Source of the DNA: Benincasa hispida
Taxonomy: Eukaryota; Streptophyta; Magnoliopsida; Cucurbitales; Cucurbitaceae
DNA: 64,000 nt
NCBI RefSeq assembly: GCF_009727055.1
Contig: NC_052359.1
Span: 17,690,088 to 17,754,087, forward strand
Direction: 5' to 3'
Of this stretch, positions 23,669 through 34,560 are shown piece after piece; the first letter of the stretch is position 1, and each line of letters begins with the position of its first letter. The position numbers and the translations under genes are program-made. The notes beneath the pieces are model-generated. The model was given only the letters and a program-made list of their open reading frames with translations. It did no database searches and was not told the DNA's origin.

Positions 23669-25969
23669 CCATATGTGTGCCAAGTGCCATGCGTCGACTG
23701 CTGCCGAGCCTGCCGAGCAGCCATGCATCGATGCCTATGCAGCGAGCGCCTCGAATGGCCATGCCCATACGGCCAAGCACGCCCATGAGGCCAAGCACGC
23801 CCATGCGTCGGTAGCCAGCACCTAAGACACACACCCATACGTCGAGCGGCTAGCGCCCATGCCAAGCACAATGCGCCCATGCCGAGCATGCCTTGCGGTG
23901 ATACCTAGTGAGCTATGCGTCGAGGATGAGCAGCCATCCTATGATCTGTCTCTTATACACATCTAGATGTGTATAAGAGACAGGGCTAGCGCCTATGCCA
24001 AGCGCCATGCGCCCTGCCGAGCATGCCTTGCGGTGATACCTAGTGAGCCATGCGTCGAGGATGAGCGGCCATCCTATGCGTTGGTGATGGCTAGCTCTTG
24101 CGATGTCTAAGTTGGATTGCGATGGTAGTGAATTGGCTTGCTATGCGTTGATTATAGGATGTGCATTGATTATGGACTATACGTTAATGGCCTAATATGC
24201 GTTGAACATCCAAGGGTTTGTGGACGCATGAGAAGGATGAACTCATGGAGGATGTCATCCGGACACGTGGCTTGTTAGGAGGAATTCTTAAACCTTAAGC
24301 AAATTAGGTGGAGGCATAAGAAGACATGTAAAGGATGGGTGCTATGCATTGGTGAAAGGAGAAGAAGACACTTTGGCTTATGCTGATGCAAGATTACGTT
24401 GATGGTGTAAGGAAGAGACACTTGGTCATGCGGCCAAGTAAAAGGTGTCGGCCATGGAGCAATCTTCGACGCCTATAAATAGGGCCAAGGACTTCAGATG
24501 AGAACTCAAATTCTCTTCAAAGGACATAAAGAAGAGTGTGTGAGGACTAAGTGGGAGAAGACCATGAATTGGTAGAAAGACCATGCGTTGGTCAAGAATT
24601 TCCAAGAGAGGAGATACTATCGGGCATAAAAGACAGGAAGTAGCATCAAATTGGAACGAGGATTTCTCCCAGAATACTCCTTCGTTTGATGTGTTTCTAA
24701 AAACAACTGAAAGCTAAAAGATTCTAGATTTCATGGTGGGGCTGTCGGAGAATAAGCTCCAAGGAATCGGGCTGGAATCTGAGAAAAAGACAGAAGTGTC
24801 AGGCTGTCGGGTAAGCTGGGCCGATATTGATGTTCTGAAGAATCCAGCTAAACCACGAAGAGTTATAAGCTAAGATTTTATGGTAAGATTCAAGAACATG
24901 TTTGCAGAAGGAAGTATCTTAAAATAAGGTCTGGAACTATGAGTAATATAAGCTGATATTTGAATCTGGAATTTGGGGTTCAAAAAGGGAAACCAAGGAA
25001 ACCAAAGGAACTTCGGAAAGGAAAGTTTCTAACCAACCAAGGTGAGTGGTTATTGTTAGTTGTATTGTCGATATAGTTTCTATATATAGGTAAATATATA
25101 TAGGGGATATGTTAAATTGGCATGATCAGGGATATATGTTTATCTTGTTACTATGCTTGTTAAGATGTTTATATTGGAAACTAGAATTGTACCCGAGATA
25201 TATAGTTAGCATGCTTGAAAAGGGTACTTGACGGAAAAATATAGTCGGCTTCGATCAGTAGGAAATGATAGTCGGTGACGACCAGTGGGAAATATAATCA
25301 AGTTACCTAAGAATAACTAGCGGAAAAATAGTCGATGTGCACATTGGCGGGATAATAGGGTACAAAGAACGTTTCCATAGGAATTGTTGTTGTCTTACTA
25401 TACGTGTGAAAGTACTGGGGATATTTTTATTATGTGATATCCAGCGGTCAAGCTGGGGTTGATTGTTTTAATCAGCGGTCGAGCTGGGGATTGTTTAGCG
25501 GTTTGGCTGGAAAATAATAATGAACTTATGGTAATGTTCTTGTTGACTATGTATTGCTTTCCCCAAAGTGTATTTCTGTTGACAAAGTTATTTATTTATC
25601 TAAAGGCACCACTCACTAGGCTTTATAGCTCATGTTTTCCATGTTTTATGTTTTACCCCCCTCCACTCCAGGTAGCGAAAGGTGAGGAGTTCCAGGGTGC
25701 TACTATGGTCAAAGTTTGCCACGTGCCACAGTTACACTTCCAGAGGGTTTTACGGTTGTTGTTGTAACCTTTGTTGTCAAGTCTTTGAGTTGTATAAATG
25801 TTACATTGTTGTAATAAAATGGGCCTACTTAATCAGTTGATTGTTCAATTTTTACAGTGGTATAAGAGTTATTTCCGCAAGAGTTATTAGGCAGTAAGTG
25901 TCAACGAAAGGGTTAATAACTGCTGTCCCTTTCCTACGCTGAGAAGGTGGTCGTGGGCGGGGTGTGACA
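23669..25969 (+). mobile_element. 5' LTR of element B, left end missing
   Basis: Homologous to 26538-29304 over most of its length and ending GGTGTGACA three bases before a primer site. By alignment with the 3' LTR about 0.3-0.4 kb of its start is absent. It holds a GC-rich ATGCGTCG/GCCATGC block at 23680-24080, corrupted by a library adapter and a duplicated 95-bp segment, and a block of AGTCGG(T/C)..GAC..GGAAATAT words at 25205-25370. The ORF at 25459-25767 recurs at 28787-29095 only because the two LTRs are copies. No gene. Confidence 0.75.
23946..23983. other. Nextera mate-pair junction adapter left in the assembly
   Basis: A perfect 38-bp palindrome: CTGTCTCTTATACACATCT followed at once by its reverse complement. 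The 19-mer is the Tn5 mosaic end, and the head-to-head pair is the circularisation adapter of Nextera mate-pair libraries. Flanking segments 23848-23943 and 23984-24078 are two diverged copies of the same LTR sequence, so an untrimmed chimeric read was built in. It is not plant DNA. Confidence 0.97.
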
Positions 25970-25971
25970 AC

Positions 25972-26125
25972 TTGGTATCTGAGCATAAGTTTCTGGGACA
26001 ATTGAGGGATTAGTTTATACCAGCTTAGTATCAAAGTATAAGTTCTGGGAAAGTTGAAGGGTTAGTTGATACTAGTTTGGTATCAAAGCATAAAGTTCTA
26101 GAAAATCTTAGGGTTGAGTTTAGTA
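25972..26125 (+). repeat. Triplicated primer-binding-site segment of B
   Basis: Three tandem units of 52-53 bp begin with TTGGTATCTGAGC (25972), TTAGTATCAAAGT (26025) and TTGGTATCAAAGC (26077), each followed by ATAAGTTCTGGG-like sequence. The first unit is the usable site, directly after the LTR end; the other two are diverged copies. Confidence 0.8.
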
Positions 26126-26523
26126 AAACCAAAGGGAAGTGTGGTAGAGTAATGGTTTAGAAGGAAACCTAAGAAATTAGTCAAGGTAGATTAAGAGGAA
26201 TGGCAGAAGTGGCATGATCTGGCAGGCAACCGGAGCTGGAACTCACAACGCTACCTGAAGACCTACCGAGGAAGGTAAATGTGAATTTAAGTTATTCTCA
26301 TTTAGTATTTGAGATAGAAATGTTTATGTTGTAGACAGTTTGGTTAAACATCTAGCTTAGAGATGGCTAGGTGAGGTATCATTGGAAAAACTAAGAAAGT
26401 TGATATCAGAATAGCGTAGTGGAAGCGTGGTAATATATGAGGTTATAAGAGGTTACAATAGTGGTTGTTGTGGAACCTTAAACCAAAGTTAGTTTGAGTA
26501 AATTTCGAGGACGAAATTTTTTT

Positions 26524-26533
26524 AAGGGGGAAG
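26524..26533 (+). other. Polypurine tract of B
   Basis: AAGGGGGAAG, four bases before the 3' LTR start TGTGAAACCC at 26538, in the same arrangement as P1. Confidence 0.75.
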
Positions 26534-26537
26534 TAAA

Positions 26538-29304
26538 TGTGAAACCCGGGTTTTCATTATTCCTACTTAAACAGGTGGTTAAGGAAATTAACTAAGTAAA
26601 AGTTAAATCTTATGTTGAAGTGAAAGAAATTTCTAGGTGTTGAATAGATTTTTCTTGAGTAGTTTGAGTTAAGCTTTAATTGATGAAAAATTGACTAAGT
26701 GTTAGACTAGGCAATGCTATGCATTGGTCATAAGATCTTGGAAAGATTACTTGGACAAAGGGAGAATTTAAAGTGGGAGTGACGAATGCTTTGGAGGTTA
26801 GACCAATGCATTAAACTCGATGGATGCGTTGGAAGAAAGTTGAAGGGATGCATTGGTGGTGGTATGTGTTGGTGAAGGAAGATGGTTGTGTGGGATGCGT
26901 TGGAAGGGTTATGTTTATGTGTTGGAAGGTTGTTGATGGATGGCATACGAAGGAAGGAAAATTGAAGGATACATTGAAGGATGGCAGGCGGTTGAAAGAT
27001 GGCAGCCGAGGGTGAGGCATTGGGATCGCACGAGGGCTGGAGGGAGGCATGCATCGGTGGCCAGTACCTAAGCCACACGCCCATGCGTTGAGTGGCTAGC
27101 ACCTATGCCAAGCACCATGTGCCCATGCCGAGCATGCCTTGTGGTGATACCTAGTGAGTCATTCGTCGAGGATGAGCGTCCATTCTATGCGGTTGTGATG
27201 GCTAGCTGTTGCGATGGCTAAGTTGGATTGTGATGGTAGTGAATTGGCTTGCTATGTGTTGATTATAGGATATGCATTGAACATCCAAGGGTTTGTGGAC
27301 GCATAAGAAAGATGAACTCATGGAGGATGTTATCCGGACATGTGGCTTGTTAGGAGGAATTCTTAAACATTAAGCAAATTAGGTGGAGGCATAAAAAGAC
27401 ATGTAAAGGATGGGGGCTATGCATTGGTGAAAGGAGAAGAAGACACTTTGGCTTATGCTGATGTAAGATTGCATTGATGGTGCAAGGAAGAGACACTTGG
27501 TCATGTGGCCAAGTAGAAGGTGTCGCCTATGCCAAGCACCATGCGCCCATGCCGAGCATGCCTTGCGGTGATACCTAGTGAGCCATGCGTCGAGGATGAG
27601 CGGCCATCCTATGCGTTGGTGATGGCTAGCTCTTGCGATGGTCCTAAGTTGGATTGCGATGGTAGTTGATGTTGCGCTGCTATGCCGTTGATTATAGGAT
27701 GTGCCATTGAGTATGGACTATACGTTAGATGCCTAATATGCGTTGAAATCAAGGGTTTGATGGACGCATAAGAAGGATGAACTCATGGAGGATGTCATCC
27801 AGACATGTGGCTTATTAGAAGGAATTCTTAAACCTTAAGCAAATTAGGTGGAGGCATAAGAAGACATAAGATTGTGTGAGGACTAATTGGGAGAAGACCA
27901 TGCGTTGGTAGCAAGACCATGCGTTGGTCAAGAAGTTCCAAGAGGGGAGATGCTGTTGGGCAGAAAAGACAGGAAGTAACATCAACTTGGAACGAGGAGT
28001 TCTCCCAGAATAGTCGTGCGTTTGATGTGCCTCTAAAACCATCTGAAATCTAAAAGAGTCTCGTTTTCATGGTGGGGCTGCCGGAGAAGAAGCTCGAAGG
28101 AATAAGGTTGGAAGCTGAGAAAAAGACAAAAGGGTTAGGCTGCCGGGTAAGTTGGGCCAAAATTGATGTTTTGAAGATTTCGGCTAAACCACGAAGAGTT
28201 ATGAGCTAAGATTTTATGGTAAGATTCCTAAAAAATTTTAGAAAATGTTTGCAGAAGGAAGTATCTTATAATAAGGTCTGGAACTAATAGTAATCTAAGC
28301 TGATATTTCAAAAAGGGAATCCAAGGAAACCAAAGGAACTTCGGAAAGGAAAGTGTCTAACCAACCAAGGTGAGTGGTTATTGTGTGTTGTATTGTTGAT
28401 ATAATTTCTATATATAGGTAAATATATATAGGGGATAATGTTGAATTGGCATGATCAGGAATATATGTTTATGTTGTTACTATGCTTGTTAAGATGTTTA
28501 TGTTGGAAACTAGAATTGTACTCGAGATATATAGTTAGCATGCTGAAAAAGGTACATGGTGGGAAAATATAGTCAGCTTCGATTGGCAGGAAATGGTAGT
28601 CGGTGACGACTGACGAAAAATATAGTAAAGTTACCTAAGCATAGCTAGTGGGGAAATAGTCGATGTGCACATTGGCGGGATAATAGGGTACAGGGAAAGT
28701 TTCCATAGGAATTGTTGTTATCTTTGTATACATGTGAAAGTACTGGGGATGTTTTTATTATGTGATAACCAGCGGTCAAGCTGGGGTTGATTGTTTTAAC
28801 CAGCGGTCGAGCTGGGGATTGTTTAGCAATTTGGCTGGAAAATAATAATGAACTTGTGGTAATGTTCTTGTTGACTATGTATTACTTTCCCAAAAGTGTA
28901 TTTCTTTTGACAAAGTTATTTGTTTATCTAAAGGCACCACTCACTAGGCTTTATAGCTCATGTTTTCCATGTTTTATGTTTTACCCCCCTCCACTCCAGG
29001 TAGCGAAAGGTGAGGAGTTCCAGGGTGCTGCTATGGTCATGGTTTGCCACATGCCACAGTTACACTTCCGAAGGGTTTTACGATTGTTGTTGTAACCTTT
29101 TATGTTAAGTCTTTGAGTTGTATAAACGTTACATTGTTGTAATAAAATGGGCCTACTTAATCAGTTGATTGTTGAATTTGTACATTGGTATCAAAGTTAT
29201 TTCCGAAAGAGTTATTAGGAATAAGTGTCAACGAAAGGGTTGATAACTGATGTCAGTCATGCCCTTTCCTAGGCTGAGAAGTTGGTCTGGGGCGGAGTGT
29301 GACA
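26538..29304 (+). mobile_element. 3' LTR of element B, 2.77 kb
   Basis: Begins TGTGAAACCCGGG after the polypurine tract and ends GGAGTGTGACA. It contains an internal imperfect duplication of about 0.4 kb: the sequence from about 27100 (CCTATGCCAAGCACCATG) to 27527 starts again at 27528 and can be followed to about 27870. A TATA-like box was not resolved. Right flank is A2 pol sequence; the left flank of B is A1, so no target-site duplication can be read. Confidence 0.8.
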
Positions 29305-30573
29305 AAATGGGACGTAAATTGTCTTGTCTTGGTCTTACGGCACATTGCTATTTGGTTATACCCGGAATAGTCATCAAGAAAGCAGAAAAATTCATTCCCC
29401 GCAACTCTGTCTAACATATGATCAATAAACGTGAATGGGAAATTATCCTTTTTAGTGGCCAAATTCAGCTTGTGATAATCCATACAAATTATCCACCCCA
29501 TAGTCGTCCTTGTGGGAATGAATTCATTCTTTACATTAGTGATGACTGTCATCCCCCCTTTCTTCGAAACACACTGCACTAGGCTCACCCAACTACTATC
29601 AGATATTAGGTATATGACACCGGCTTCCAGCCACTTTACTATTTCCTTCTTCAAGACCTCCCTCATGGCAGGGTTCAAGCAACGTTGCCTTTCTACGGAT
29701 TCAGTCTTTCCTTCTTCCAGACGAATCTTGTGCATACAATATGAAGGACTGATTCCTCGAATGTCTGCCAAGGTCTATCCTAAGGCCTTTGCGTACTCTT
29801 TGGGATCTGTATGAGCGCATCTTCTTTTTCCTTACTCAGCGATGCAGAAATGATAATCGATAATGTTTCGTTACTTCCTAAATAAACATACTTAAGGTGC
29901 ACGGGCAACGACTTTAACTCTAGCATAGGTGGTTCTTCCAGAGATGGCTTAATACACTGTGAAGTTCGTTCAGACAACTTGAGTGGTTCAAAATTTGCTT
30001 CCACATAAATTCTGGTGCAGTCCTCCTCCACTATTGCGCCGATTTCACAATTTTCTTCCTCCAGCTTCTTCAGGGGTTCGTGCCAATGTCCTTCCCGCAG
30101 TTCCTCGATATATTGGCAGTTTTCTATATCACCTGGGTACTTCAACGCATTGAGTACGTTGAATTTTACCTTCTGATTGTCAGTTCTCCTTTCTGCACAT
30201 CGATCAGTGCTCGCCCTGTGGCGAGAAATGGTCCACCCAAGATGATAGAGATTTCACTATCGGCTTCGTAATCCAATATGACAAAATCTGCTGGGAAGAT
30301 AAACTTGTCCACTTGCACAAGAACATCTTTTATCTTGCCCTCAGGAAGCTTTATCGATCTATCGGCCAGCTATAATGTGATCGTGGTTGGTTTTGCTTCA
30401 CCGATATCTAACTTCTTAAAAATTGACAAGGGCATCAGATTTATGCTTGCCCCTAAATCGCACAGCGCGTTCCCGACCATCTTCCCTCCTATCGTGTAGG
30501 GCAGTGTAAAAGTCCCAGGGTCCTTCATTTTAGTGGGGCGGTTGTTTTTAAACAGAGCACTACACTCATATGT
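29305..30573 (-). pseudogene. A2 pol remnant (PR and front of RT), cut by element B
   Basis: Read from 30573 down. The protease keeps DLGASINLMP (Asp codon at 30459-30457) and [17 protein letters not shown], with a stop around 30370. The linker (30145-29780) leads to RT: ADIRGISPSYCMHKIRLEEG, YLISDSSWVSLVQC, then FLDDYSGYNQIA (about 29360). The sequence stops at 29305, where the B LTR begins. The rest of RT, RNase H, integrase and the other LTR of A2 are not found anywhere in the window. Confidence 0.85.
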
Positions 30574-32473
30574 TCATGCAATCGTTTCATTTTCCCCAAT
30601 CTTTCTCTCATTGGCGAGAATATCCTTGAGAAACTTTACATAACTCGGCATCTGCTCTAATGCTTCTATCAAGGGAATATTAATGTGTAGCTGTCGAAGA
30701 ACATCCAGAAACCTCTGAAATTGCTTGCTATCATCTTTCTTTTTTAGCCTGGATGGGAATGGTGGAAGATCCTGCCGTATTTCTTGTTCACTTAGCTGTC
30801 TGATGAGGTCTGGTGCTTGCTGTGTTTCGTTAGCTGGAGGTTGCGTCGATTGAGAATTCAAATCTTGAAGAGCTTCATATTTTGTAGGTGAACTTGCGTC
30901 TGAACTGGTACTTTTTCCACTATTAGTTGATTGGTCATCATCAACCGTTAGATCTACTAGTGCTGTTGTCGCATCTAGTTCTGATGGCATAGGGGCTGTT
31001 GTTTTGCCACTTCTCAATGTCACTACATGACATTGTTCTTTACCACGCTGCCCTTTTGTTCCTAAATTGCCATGACGCGTACCACGCGCTTTCTTCTTTA
31101 ATTCCCTTGTAAGTTGATCTATCTGCTCTTCTAATTCTTTAAGGGAATCAGCTTGCGATTGTCTCAATGCCTTGCTCTGTTTAATGTAATGTTTTAACGA
31201 TGTCTCGAGAGTCGAGGTGCTGCAAGAGGTATCATATAAGAACAGTTGGTCACAGGGTGGTATACCTTGAGAATTACCTGAGTTACAGTCCGAAGTAATG
31301 AAGACTAGAGGGTTGCCTCTATCCTCTTGATAACTGTTTCGATAGAAACTATGACTCCCCTGGTTGTGATTCCCGTCCCAACTTGAAATTAAGTGATCTC
31401 ACCAAACAAGGTTATAGATGCTGCCAAACGTTTCATCATAGACAGAATATACGGGTTGTTGGTTCCATGGGCAGACTTCTACTGGATGTCCCTCTCCACA
31501 TTTGACGCAATTCATTGCGGCCACGTGAGTCACTGCATTAACTTGCGCTGATCCTTGAGAGAGAGTTCTCTGCTGGTTAACCACCGTCTGGAGGAGTGAG
31601 GTCATTGTGGTTATTTGCTCTACCAGTGCGCTCATTGTATTGGTTGACACATCGGCACTTTATACTCTTTCTTGCTCTAGACCTCTTACCTCGAGCCCGG
31701 TATCAATCAAAATGTTGCGAGACGCGATCTAGGATATTCTTTGTTTCCCTATATGATTTGTTCATTAATCCTCCCTCGGTGGAGGCATCAGCAACTACTT
31801 GCGTTGATTGATCTAAGCCATTATAAAATGTTTCTATCAGAGTGCTATCGGGAATCCCGATATGTGGACAGCTCTTCACTAACTTTTGGAATCGCACCCA
31901 GGCGGTGCTCAAGGTTTCATAACCCTTTTGCTTAAAATTCAGCACATCCCTCCGTCTTCTTACATTGACGGCTNCATAACCCTTTTGCTTAAAATTCAGC
32001 ACATCCCTCCGTCTTCTTACATTGACGGCTAGAGGGGAGAATCTGTTCATGAACCTATCAACCAACTGTTCCCAAGCTTTAATCTCATTTAGCTCGAGTG
32101 ACTGAGTCCACCTCTTTGCTTCATCCCACAGTGTGTACGGGAAAAGATATAACCTAAGTGTTTCTTGAGTCACATCAAGTATGGAGAATGCACTGCACAT
32201 GTCTTCAAAATTCGTCAAATTCGCATGTGGGTCCTCTCCTTGTAATCCCCCAAATTGACCCATATTCTGAATCATCTGCAGCATAATTGGTCTGAATTCA
32301 AAGCTTACATTCTCCTCAACCATAAGTCATGAAATCCCTGGTGAGAAGTTGTAAAAATCCGACATCGCATAGTCTCTCATTGGAACGTTACGGTCAACAG
32401 CAAGAAATATGGAATCTTGCTCTGGCCTATTTTCCCTTTGATTCCCTGCAGGAGCATCGTTATTATTAGCCAT
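30574..32473 (-). pseudogene. A2 gag, degenerate Athila-type
   Basis: Start ATG at 32473 (MANNNDAPAGNQREN). An in-frame TGA follows the FSPGIS segment, at about 32330. The gag core is at 32323-31703 (MLQMIQNMGQFGG, LFPYTLWDEAKRW, RRRRDVLNFKQKGYE) and includes an artificial repeat at the N of 31974. A Cys-His zone at 31650-31399 reads CVKCGEGHPVEVCP. After breaks, the final part (31167-30574) has the coiled LEEQIDQLTRELKKK and HVVTLRSGK motifs and runs toward the protease. Homologous to the gags of A1 and A3. Confidence 0.83.
31918..32030. other. Assembly join: single N between two identical 56-bp copies
   Basis: The N at 31974 is flanked by 31918-31973 and 31975-32030, identical by eye. It adds 19 codons to the A2 gag frame. 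An unmerged contig overlap is the simplest explanation. Confidence 0.93.
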
Positions 32474-32668
32474 ACTTCTTCACCACTTGATTCGGCCCTG
32501 ATGTGCTTGTGCGGGAATAATACACTTGACCTCTGGGTCAAGTTAGAATCTCAGAATCACTCCAGCACTCCTAAGCCGTCAAACTGCTCTTCGCGTTGAA
32601 CAGCCAGTACAAAGAGATCTATTCTACAAAATACTAAAAACACACTCAAACAATAAACCGTTAACTAA

Positions 32669-32686
32669 TCCCCAGCAACGACGCCA
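32669..32686 (-). other. Primer-binding site of A2 (tRNA-Asp type)
   Basis: On the - strand TGGCGTCGTTGCTGGGGA, 16 of 18 positions as the tRNA-Asp site, six bases after the LTR end AAGTTACA. The same spacer (AGTTTA) and site recur beside the tRNA copy at 32934-32960. Confidence 0.87.
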
Positions 32687-32879
32687 TAAACTTGTAACTT
32701 AATATTTATATCTTTAAGCATATGGACAAATATACGATATTACTTCTACATATGCGATACATATGAATATTCTTGTAGTATGCCTTACGTTGTCACAAGT
32801 TTCCTTACGTTGGAACTATGTGTAATTCCACCGCAAGTTTCTCGGTGTGATCTGAGGTCGAACACAGGGAATTTTTGAG

Positions 32880-32951
32880 GTCATTGTAGTATAGTGGTAA
32901 GTATTCCCGCCTGTCACTCGGGTGACCCAGGTTCGATCCCCGACAACGACG
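32880..32951 (+). tRNA. tRNA-Asp(GTC) sequence inside the A2 LTR: copied primer, probably not a working gene
   Basis: 72 bases, the usual length of plant tRNA-Asp, with anticodon loop CTGTCAC, A box TAGTATAGTGG and B box GGTTCGATCCC. Mismatches in the acceptor (A-C), anticodon (C-T) and T stems suggest decay. It is followed by CCA (32952-32954), which nuclear tRNA genes do not encode, then by TAAACT and the LTR end, exactly as the primer lies on the A2 template. It therefore looks like the full primer tRNA copied into DNA during plus-strand synthesis. The Pol III boxes are present, so transcription is possible but unproven. Confidence 0.85.
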
Positions 32952-33940
32952 CCATAAACTTGTAACTTAAAGTTTATATCTTTAAGCATATGGACAAATA
33001 TACGATACTATTTCTAGATATGCGTTACTTATGAATATTCTTGTAGTATGCCTTGCGTTGTCACAAGTTTCCTTACGTTGAAACCAAGTGTAATTCCACC
33101 GCAAGTTTCTCGGTATGATCCGAGGTCGAACACAGGGACTGTTTGAGGTTATTGTGGTATGTTCGGGGTATATGCGATCAGGTTTTTCAATCTTTAAAGA
33201 GTGTTTTGTAGAAGTATATAAAATTGCGGTAAAGTAAAGGAAAGCAGTAAAATGCGATAATAAAATAAGTACAGTAAACCTAAGCTAGATGATACAAGAT
33301 GCTGGGGTCCAGGCTGGCTGTGAAGGTTATGCAAAGAACATGGAATGCGGCAGCAAGTCTTATGTACAAATAGAAAGAGACAAATAACTAATATAAATAG
33401 CGCAAGTTTCTTAATTGCATTGAAGTTATAAGTATGGTTCTAATTTTCTCTTGGCGTACACCTTTCAGTAATCGGCCGCACTCCCACATGTCTGTGGTGA
33501 ATCAGAGATGAACGTAATGAACGTAAGGCTGCTTCCATGTCTGGAAGTACTACTTGCTTTCGTTAACGCATTCTTCTAACCTTCTCTCGATAGATTATAA
33601 TGGCATCTTCACTTTTGCTCTCACAGGTGAAGATGCCGTCTAGCATGCTTTAGCTAAATGTTTAATTCATATTAACTACCAGTGGATTAAGAAGACATCA
33701 TGGAGAAAGTGATTCACGAAGGAACGGAAGTAGACAGAAAATGGTATATGAAAGCAATCGAAACATTTAATATATCTATTAAGCATTTGATACATGGTGT
33801 GTGAATAAAGAGATAAAGAAGGTGAAATACAATGATGAAAAGAGATAGAACAAATACAAACAAGCGCCAATGTCTTGGCATCGATTTTGGTGGAGATCTG
33901 CTTGCCGGATTGGATGGATCAGATGGATGGATGAGCCTCC

Positions 33941-34560
33941 CTCTCAGGCTTGCTCAACCGGTAGTAGGGTTCTCAGCACAGAGCTTCTCGGCAGGTATTA
34001 GGCAAAATAGAACTGCACAACCGTTAGTTGTACACGTGTCTCCATCTTCCGCTTTTGCATTGCTCAGCTACATCTTTCGATCGTGAGTTCGCATGCGGTG
34101 TTTGTTTTTACTACCACGTGCGGTTNCTCTCAGGCTTGCTCAACCGGTAGTAGGGTTCTCAGCACAGAGCTTCTCGGCAGGTATTAGGCAAAATAGAACT
34201 GAGACTCACCTCTTGGCCTTGTCTCGTCTTCTTCTTGGATTTCTTCAGTTAAGCACCTAGCTCAGCCTTTTCTCTCAACACTCTAGCAGCAATTAGCCCT
34301 GTATTTAGTAGCATAAGTTTTCTCTGAAATCTATGGGGTATTTATAGGTGAGAATCTTTGACTCCGGCCTTGTGGTCCCCACTTGTTATGGAAATTCCGA
34401 AGATAGAGGGATAGTATTCCTTCTGTTATGCAATCAGACCGTCAATTCTGCACAACCGTTAGTTGTACACGTGTCTCCATCCTCCGCTTTTACGTTGCTC
34501 AGCTACATCTTTCGATCGAGTGTTCGCATGCGGTGTTTGTTTTTACTACCGCTTGCAGTT
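33941..34560. other. Assembly join: single N with diverged duplicated LTR pieces
   Basis: The N at 34126 lies between a contig end that repeats 34448-34560 (as 34014-34125, with several differences) and a contig start that repeats 33941-34015 (as 34127-34201, near identical). The left contig looks like another LTR copy with a 0.25-kb internal deletion. The true A2 LTR probably runs 33941-34015 straight into 34202. Confidence 0.8.

Larger units (their letters stand above)
25970..26537 (+). mobile_element. Internal region of element B, non-coding, 568 bp
   Basis: Everything between the two LTRs of B. No gag or pol motif in any frame. It holds a triplicated primer-site segment (25972 to about 26125), about 370 bp of unrecognised DNA, then the chromovirus-type 3' end (AATTTCGAGGACGAAATTTT, 26494 on) and polypurine tract. 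Such an element would depend on another element's proteins. It is either a deletion derivative or a non-autonomous LARD-like type. Confidence 0.75.

Noticed and set aside
23946..23983. Perfect 38-bp palindrome as a terminator, operator or hairpin element
   Set aside because: It is exactly a head-to-head pair of Tn5 mosaic ends, a library adapter.
25459..29095. Two similar 102-codon ORFs (25459-25767 and 28787-29095) that look like a conserved small gene
   Set aside because: They are the same place in the two LTRs of element B, so the similarity comes from LTR duplication and not from selection.
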